This document shows positions 60,359 to 64,000 of a DNA stretch of 64,000 bases, one piece after another. Source of the DNA: Cyprinodon diabolis (lineage: Eukaryota; Chordata; Actinopteri; Cyprinodontiformes; Cyprinodontidae); assembly GCA_030533445.1 (NCBI GenBank), contig CM060069.1, forward strand, positions 4,818,716-4,882,715, written 5' to 3'. The translations under genes were made by a program, and so were the position numbers. A model generated the notes under the pieces. It made no database searches. It was not told the DNA's origin and saw nothing but the letters and a program-made list of their open reading frames with translations. The stretch's first letter is position 1. Every line of letters begins with the position of its first letter.

Positions 60359-62800
60359 TTATAAGTCCTCCCTTACCTTCATGAAGGTGTCCGTCTCCTG
60401 GAGACAATCATGGGGCTCACCTTCTATGGGCAATACCATTCTTGTGGCTGGGTTAATGGTGGTACAACGTTGTATTGTTACATTAGGTCCTGAAAGCAGA
60501 ACTTCATAACCTGTTCGACGAGCTTGGGTTATCACAAAGCGTGGGCTGGTGAGCAGTGCATGTAATTGATGTGATGTGTACAGAATAACAGGGTGGCCCA
60601 TAGTAATAACTGAGGCCTTTTTGTAGGCGAAGGCTGCTGCTGCCAAACCCTGGTAGCAGGGAGGCAGACCTTCTTCGACACCATCTAATTTTGTGCTGTA
60701 ATAAGAAATTGGCTGTTTACCTGTTGGGGTGTCTTGCATCAATACTGCACATGCATACCCTTGTCGCTCAGCCACATAGAGATGGAATGGTTTGCCATAA
60801 TCTGGATTGGCCAGAGCAGGAGCAGTTTGAAGATCCTGTTTCAGCAGCTGGAACGCACCCTCTGCCTCATCTGTCCATTGTAATTGAGCCGACTGGTGTC
60901 CTTGACCTGCGGCTTTAATCATTGCTCTCAGTGGAGCCGTTTTGATGGCATAATCACACACCCACGGTCTGCTGTAACCTGCCATGCCAAGGAAAGACAA
61001 CATGTGACCAACAGTCTGAGGTTTGGGCATTTGGGTTATGGCTTCCAGTTGGGACGGTGCAATACACCTCTTGTCCCCACTAAGTTGCCTGCCGAGATAC
61101 TCCACTGTTTGCTGGCAGAATTGCAATTTTTGTTTACTTACTTTGTGTCCTCCTTCTGCCAAAGCAGTCAACACTGTAATGGAGTCACTCTCACACTGCT
61201 CTTTAGAAACAGAACAAATCAGAATATCATCAACATACATCAACATTGTAGATGGTATGTCAAGGTGATTTAAGTCATTTGCCAGTACTCGATTGAAAAT
61301 TGATGGTGAGTGTACAAAACCCTGTGGTAATCGCGAATATGTATATTGTTGGCCTTTGTACATAAATGCAAATAAATACTGGGAATCTGGATGGACCGGT
61401 ACACTGAAGAATGCTGAACACAGATCAATCACAGTAAACCATTTGGTGCCTGGAGGTATATTACTCAGTAGTGTGTGTGGGTCGGGTACTACTGGTATTT
61501 CTTCTGCTACAATAGCATTAATCAATCTTAGATCATGGACTAATCTATAGTCATTACTGTTGGGCTTTCTGATGGGAAAAATTGGGGTGTTACAGGGGCT
61601 TACTGTTGGTTTAAGAACTCCTGCTGTTTCTAATCCTGTAATGATAGGCTGTATTCCTTCTACTGCCTCTCGTTTAAGTGGGTACTGTCTTTGGAAGGGC
61701 AATTTAGCATTTGGTTTAATGGTGAATTTGATGGGGTCTGTTGATTTTACTAATCCTACATCTGTCTTACTTTTAGACCATACCTGCTCTGGGACTCGTT
61801 CTAATAGGGATTCATGTTCTGCCGCCACTGCCATTTGTCTTTTCCCAGGAACTTTAATGTGTTCTGCAATTACTTCATCAGCTTGTGAATACGAGATCTT
61901 GAAAAACAGTCCATCTTTTGACATGCTAATGCAGTCCCATGCTGTAGCAATCCATTCAGTGACTTGCTTGGCTTCTTGAACCATGGGTCCTAGATCATGT
62001 GACTCATATTCGTCTGCAATCAGTAATGTGACATGTGGTGCTGAGTTGGTAACCTGGAACCATTCTGCTACATCTTTATCAGGAAATGTGACAACAGCTG
62101 CCGCTCCTTGTGGTCCAACCACTATGTCAGCATACTGGATGACAGTTGTTTTGTTATTTATGTCTTCATCCCAGCTTTTCTCGTAGTCTTCATGTGTTTT
62201 GCCTTTGTCATAAAACATGGTACAATGGAGTGGAAGAAAAGGTTCTTTAGATTTCTCGTAGTGATTCATTATCAGGGGTCTCCATGTTTCCCACTGTAGT
62301 TGGAGGAAGGAGGTTGGTGATGTTAGTTTCAGCCAAAATACTTGGTCTTCTGGCTCATGGCTTGTTATCTGGGGGGTCATTTGCGGGCCCATTGGCATCA
62401 TGTAGGCTTCATTCTTGTCTGTTGCTTCAAAAGAAATTCCATTAGGGGTACATTTAATTTTTGCATTAAGCTGGCACAGCACATCTCTACCCAGCAGATT
62501 TATGGGCGTATCTTCTGAGTAAAGTAGTGGTGCATACACAGTTTTTTCACCTATGATCATGGGAACTGGCTTAGTCATGGGTATTATTTGGGTCTTCCCA
62601 GAGAAACCTACTGTTCGAATCTTTGATGCTGAGAGAGGCAGGCCAATTCCACTTTTTCCTATACAGGAGTAGGCCGCTCCTGTATCAATCATGAAGCGAT
62701 GATGGCTGTCATATATTGTGACATCAATGGTGGGTTCTGTTTGTGGACGTTGGGTTAATACAGGTAGAATGGCCTCTCTATCAGGTTTCTCTGGGCACCC
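60359..62800 (-). CDS. pol: pro-pol: protease, extra 2H-like domain, reverse transcriptase and RNase H tether
   Basis: It follows gag in the same frame after the amber codon; the first ATG (62692) lies inside the protease and is only a numbering point. Protease, about residues 1-85, has the active-site DTGA (3-6) and LLGRDVL (66-72). A further segment, about 118-285, has two H-x-T motifs (LHCTM at 155-159, PHVTLL at 219-224). It is not a dUTPase and is treated as a separate feature. Reverse transcriptase spans about 300-600, with VHDLR (385-389), the catalytic Asp of VIDL (423), LPQGF (455-459) and YVDD (486-489), so all three catalytic aspartates are present. After it comes an RNase H-like tether with Ala where an Asp is common (LYVAE). 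TAA at 60359-60361 cuts the protein short of RNase H. RT copies viral RNA into DNA. Confidence 0.93.
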   Translation of the reverse strand, partial: GCPEKPDREAILPVLTQRPQTEPTIDVTIYDSHHRFMIDTGAAYSCIGKSGIGLPLSASKIRTVGFSGKTQIIPMTKPVPMIIGEKTVYAPLLYSEDTPINLLGRDVLCQLNAKIKCTPNGISFEATDKNEAYMMPMGPQMTPQITSHEPEDQVFWLKLTSPTSFLQLQWETWRPLIMNHYEKSKEPFLPLHCTMFYDKGKTHEDYEKSWDEDINNKTTVIQYADIVVGPQGAAAVVTFPDKDVAEWFQVTNSAPHVTLLIADEYESHDLGPMVQEAKQVTEWIATAWDCISMSKDGLFFKISYSQADEVIAEHIKVPGKRQMAVAAEHESLLERVPEQVWSKSKTDVGLVKSTDPIKFTIKPNAKLPFQRQYPLKREAVEGIQPIITGLETAGVLKPTVSPCNTPIFPIRKPNSNDYRLVHDLRLINAIVAEEIPVVPDPHTLLSNIPPGTKWFTVIDLCSAFFSVPVHPDSQYLFAFMYKGQQYTYSRLPQGFVHSPSIFNRVLANDLNHLDIPSTMLMYVDDILICSVSKEQCESDSITVLTALAEGGHKVSKQKLQFCQQTVEYLGRQLSGDKRCIAPSQLEAITQMPKPQTVGHMLSFLGMAGYSRPWVCDYAIKTAPLRAMIKAAGQGHQSAQLQWTDEAEGAFQLLKQDLQTAPALANPDYGKPFHLYVAERQGYACAVLMQDTPTGKQPISYYSTKLDGVEEGLPPCYQGLAAAAFAYKKASVITMGHPVILYTSHQLHALLTSPRFVITQARRTGYEVLLSGPNVTIQRCTTINPATRMVLPIEGEPHDCLQETDTFMKVREDL
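61838..62341 (-). other. 2H-phosphoesterase-like domain between protease and reverse transcriptase
   Basis: Two hydrophobic-H-x-T-hydrophobic motifs, LHCTMFY and PHVTLLI, lie 64 residues apart in a segment of about 170 residues of mixed strand and helix character. Duplicated H-x-T/S motifs in two lobes define the 2H phosphoesterases, which hydrolyse cyclic or 2',5'-linked phosphodiesters in RNA. Gammaretroviral pol usually passes from protease to RT with no such insert. Motifs and length are seen directly; fold, activity and any role in countering 2',5'-oligoadenylate signalling are inference. Confidence 0.5.
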
Positions 62801-62803
62801 CTA
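62801..62803 (-). promoter_or_regulatory. Amber stop separating gag and pol, candidate readthrough site
   Basis: TAG followed by GGGTGC, with gag upstream and protease-pol downstream in the same frame and no other stop for more than 800 codons. This is the gag-pol layout of gamma- and epsilonretroviruses, where ribosomes sometimes read through UAG as an amino acid. I do not see a clear downstream pseudoknot by eye. A G right after the stop fits known readthrough contexts. Confidence 0.75.
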
Positions 62804-64000
62804 TAGCCAGTACGTGTCTTGTCCCGTTCCATAGATGGCTGGTCCCGCAGTAGGGGGCTGGGGTCCCATCCATGGGTTAGTGGGGCAGTCTCTTTGCATG
62901 TGTCCAATTTGTCCACATCCCCAGCATTGCATTCTCACTCGCTGTTGTCCCATGTCTGGACCTGCTTGTGGCATCTGCTGGTATTGGCCTTGAGGGGGCC
63001 TTCTTGGGGCTCCTTGTGGGCCCCTCCATCTTCCCCGCATGGGTGGCCCCCCTCGTCCCCTTCCGAACGTTGCTTGTTGGGGACCTCCTCCTTGGTTTAG
63101 ATGCACATGAATAGGAGGGACTGGTTGGGGTTGGGTCTGCTGTGGCAGGGCACCTCCCACAGGTGGCGCTGCTGGATACTGCATCTGCTGTGTGGGTGGA
63201 GGAATAACAGGAGACACTACTGGTGCTTGTACCACTGCCTCCCCTGTTGGTGCTCCCTTGGTTGGGGGTGTGGCCACCACAGTCAGTGCAGCTTGATGCT
63301 TGGGCTTCTCTTTCTTTGCTTTGGACAATTCCCCAATCTGCAGCTGGGTTAGCTTGGTGGCCAGCATCTTGCTTTGGTCATCAAAGGCCCGTTTCTCGGC
63401 CCGATGCATGTTTACATAGTGATTAACATGCTCAGAGAACAGAGGCCAGTCCATCTTCATGAGCCCCACAACTCCGTCCAGTTTGGCTTGTACTTCTTTG
63501 GGCATGGCCTCTCTGATGTAGGTTCTGAATAGAGGGCCAGATGTTTTCAGTTCATTCCCATCACTTCCAGTCTCTGTTTTCCATTTCTGTTGGAACCTGT
63601 GCAGAAACTGGGCGGGGCTTTCATCATCCTTTAGGCATTCTTGTCTCAGCTTAGTTGGATCACTGCAGGTGGGGTATTTGTTCCTTACGGCTGCCCACAC
63701 CTTGGGTCTTATTTGGTTGAATGGTATCTTGTCATACTGGTGTGAGGTCATGACCCTTGGAAGCTGGGCTTCGTCAAACACTTCTCTGGCTGCTGAGTGT
63801 CCTGCTGTTTTAATTAGCAGCGCCTTGATGTCTCCAGCTGCCAGATTGATGCCTCCAGTGATTTCTTCCAGCTTTTCTATCCATCTGTCAGCACCATCTG
63901 CCAATGGGGTCAGCCTTCCAGCCAGGTTTAACATGTCCATAAAAGACCATGGCACGTATCTGTCATCATGAGGTCCTTTAGACAGCAAGGGAGCCATATA
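62801..64000 (-). CDS. gag: gag: capsid and nucleocapsid, partial at the right edge
   Basis: The frame is open to the window end. An ATG at 63997 is preceded by an open codon, and what follows looks like capsid, so matrix and the true start are probably outside. Counting from that ATG, residues about 10-200 form capsid, including a major-homology-like stretch (DDESPAQFLHRFQQKW, about 124-139). A Pro/Gln-rich linker follows, then a Gly/Arg-rich patch (FGRGRGGPPMRGRWRG, about 314-330) and one CCHC knuckle (CWGCGQIGHMQRDC, about 358-371). Gag builds the particle and nucleocapsid binds genomic RNA. One knuckle is typical of gamma/epsilon types. No stop or frameshift interrupts the visible part. 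It ends at the amber codon leading into pol. Confidence 0.93.
   Translation of the reverse strand, partial: YMAPLLSKGPHDDRYVPWSFMDMLNLAGRLTPLADGADRWIEKLEEITGGINLAAGDIKALLIKTAGHSAAREVFDEAQLPRVMTSHQYDKIPFNQIRPKVWAAVRNKYPTCSDPTKLRQECLKDDESPAQFLHRFQQKWKTETGSDGNELKTSGPLFRTYIREAMPKEVQAKLDGVVGLMKMDWPLFSEHVNHYVNMHRAEKRAFDDQSKMLATKLTQLQIGELSKAKKEKPKHQAALTVVATPPTKGAPTGEAVVQAPVVSPVIPPPTQQMQYPAAPPVGGALPQQTQPQPVPPIHVHLNQGGGPQQATFGRGRGGPPMRGRWRGPQGAPRRPPQGQYQQMPQAGPDMGQQRVRMQCWGCGQIGHMQRDCPTNPWMGPQPPTAGPAIYGTGQDTYWL

Larger units (their letters stand above)
55455..64000 (-). mobile_element. Endogenous retrovirus, partial at the right edge, inserted in the satellite
   Basis: Reading on the minus strand the order is gag, amber stop, protease, extra domain, reverse transcriptase, RNase H, integrase, env remnants, accessory gene, polypurine tract and 3' LTR. 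The in-frame gag-pol with a single UAG and the single CCHC knuckle resemble gammaretroviruses and epsilonretroviruses. A gene 3' of env recalls the complex epsilonretroviruses and snakehead retrovirus of fish. The exact lineage is not settled here. The LTR abuts the array in mid-unit. The 5' LTR, primer binding site and start of gag are beyond position 64000. Internal stops and deletions show this copy is defective. Confidence 0.95.

Noticed and set aside
61838..62341. dUTPase between protease and reverse transcriptase
   Set aside because: Some retroviruses have dUTPase in this place, but its glycine-rich conserved motifs are not present; the H-x-T pair fits a 2H-type fold better.
60691..63971. 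Several plus-strand open frames of 60-140 codons opposite gag and pol
   Set aside because: They lie antisense to well-conserved retroviral domains and show no motif of their own; they are shadows of the minus-strand genes.

Overview
The window has two parts. Positions 1 to about 55454 are one uninterrupted satellite array. Its 17-bp unit is close to GGTTTATAAAGGGCTCT, giving roughly 3,260 copies, and it runs off the left edge. From 55455 to the right edge is most of a single endogenous retrovirus on the minus strand. The pairing of a very long satellite with a gamma/epsilon-type provirus points to a vertebrate, most likely a ray-finned fish or an amphibian. The species cannot be named from the sequence. 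No ordinary host gene is visible.

The array has structure at several scales. Single units fall into recurring variants that differ mainly at CpG-bearing positions. Variants follow each other in fixed order as cassettes of about eight units. Cassettes sit in multi-kilobase blocks that recur at offsets clustering near 4.8-5.0 kb and 9.7-11.1 kb. Diagnostic units separate a left half (up to about 26 kb) from a right half. One derived unit pair, seen about twenty times, forms a perfect 9-bp inverted repeat.

The provirus reads right to left: gag (capsid and nucleocapsid visible, N-terminus outside the window), an amber stop, then protease, an unusual extra domain, reverse transcriptase, RNase H and integrase, all in the gag frame. 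A broken and internally deleted env follows, then an open accessory gene, a noncoding spacer, a polypurine tract and a 3' LTR of about 792 bp. The LTR meets the satellite in mid-unit, so the virus appears to have inserted into the array. The 5' LTR and primer binding site lie beyond the right edge.

Pol has two internal in-frame stops, integrase lacks a recognisable C-terminal domain, and env has at least two frame breaks and a large ectodomain loss, so this copy is defective. Two parts stand out. One is a segment of about 170 residues between protease and reverse transcriptase with paired H-x-T motifs, as in 2H phosphoesterases. The other is an intact 3' accessory protein with a basic region, a leucine-heptad coiled coil and a Tyr/Gly-rich tail.
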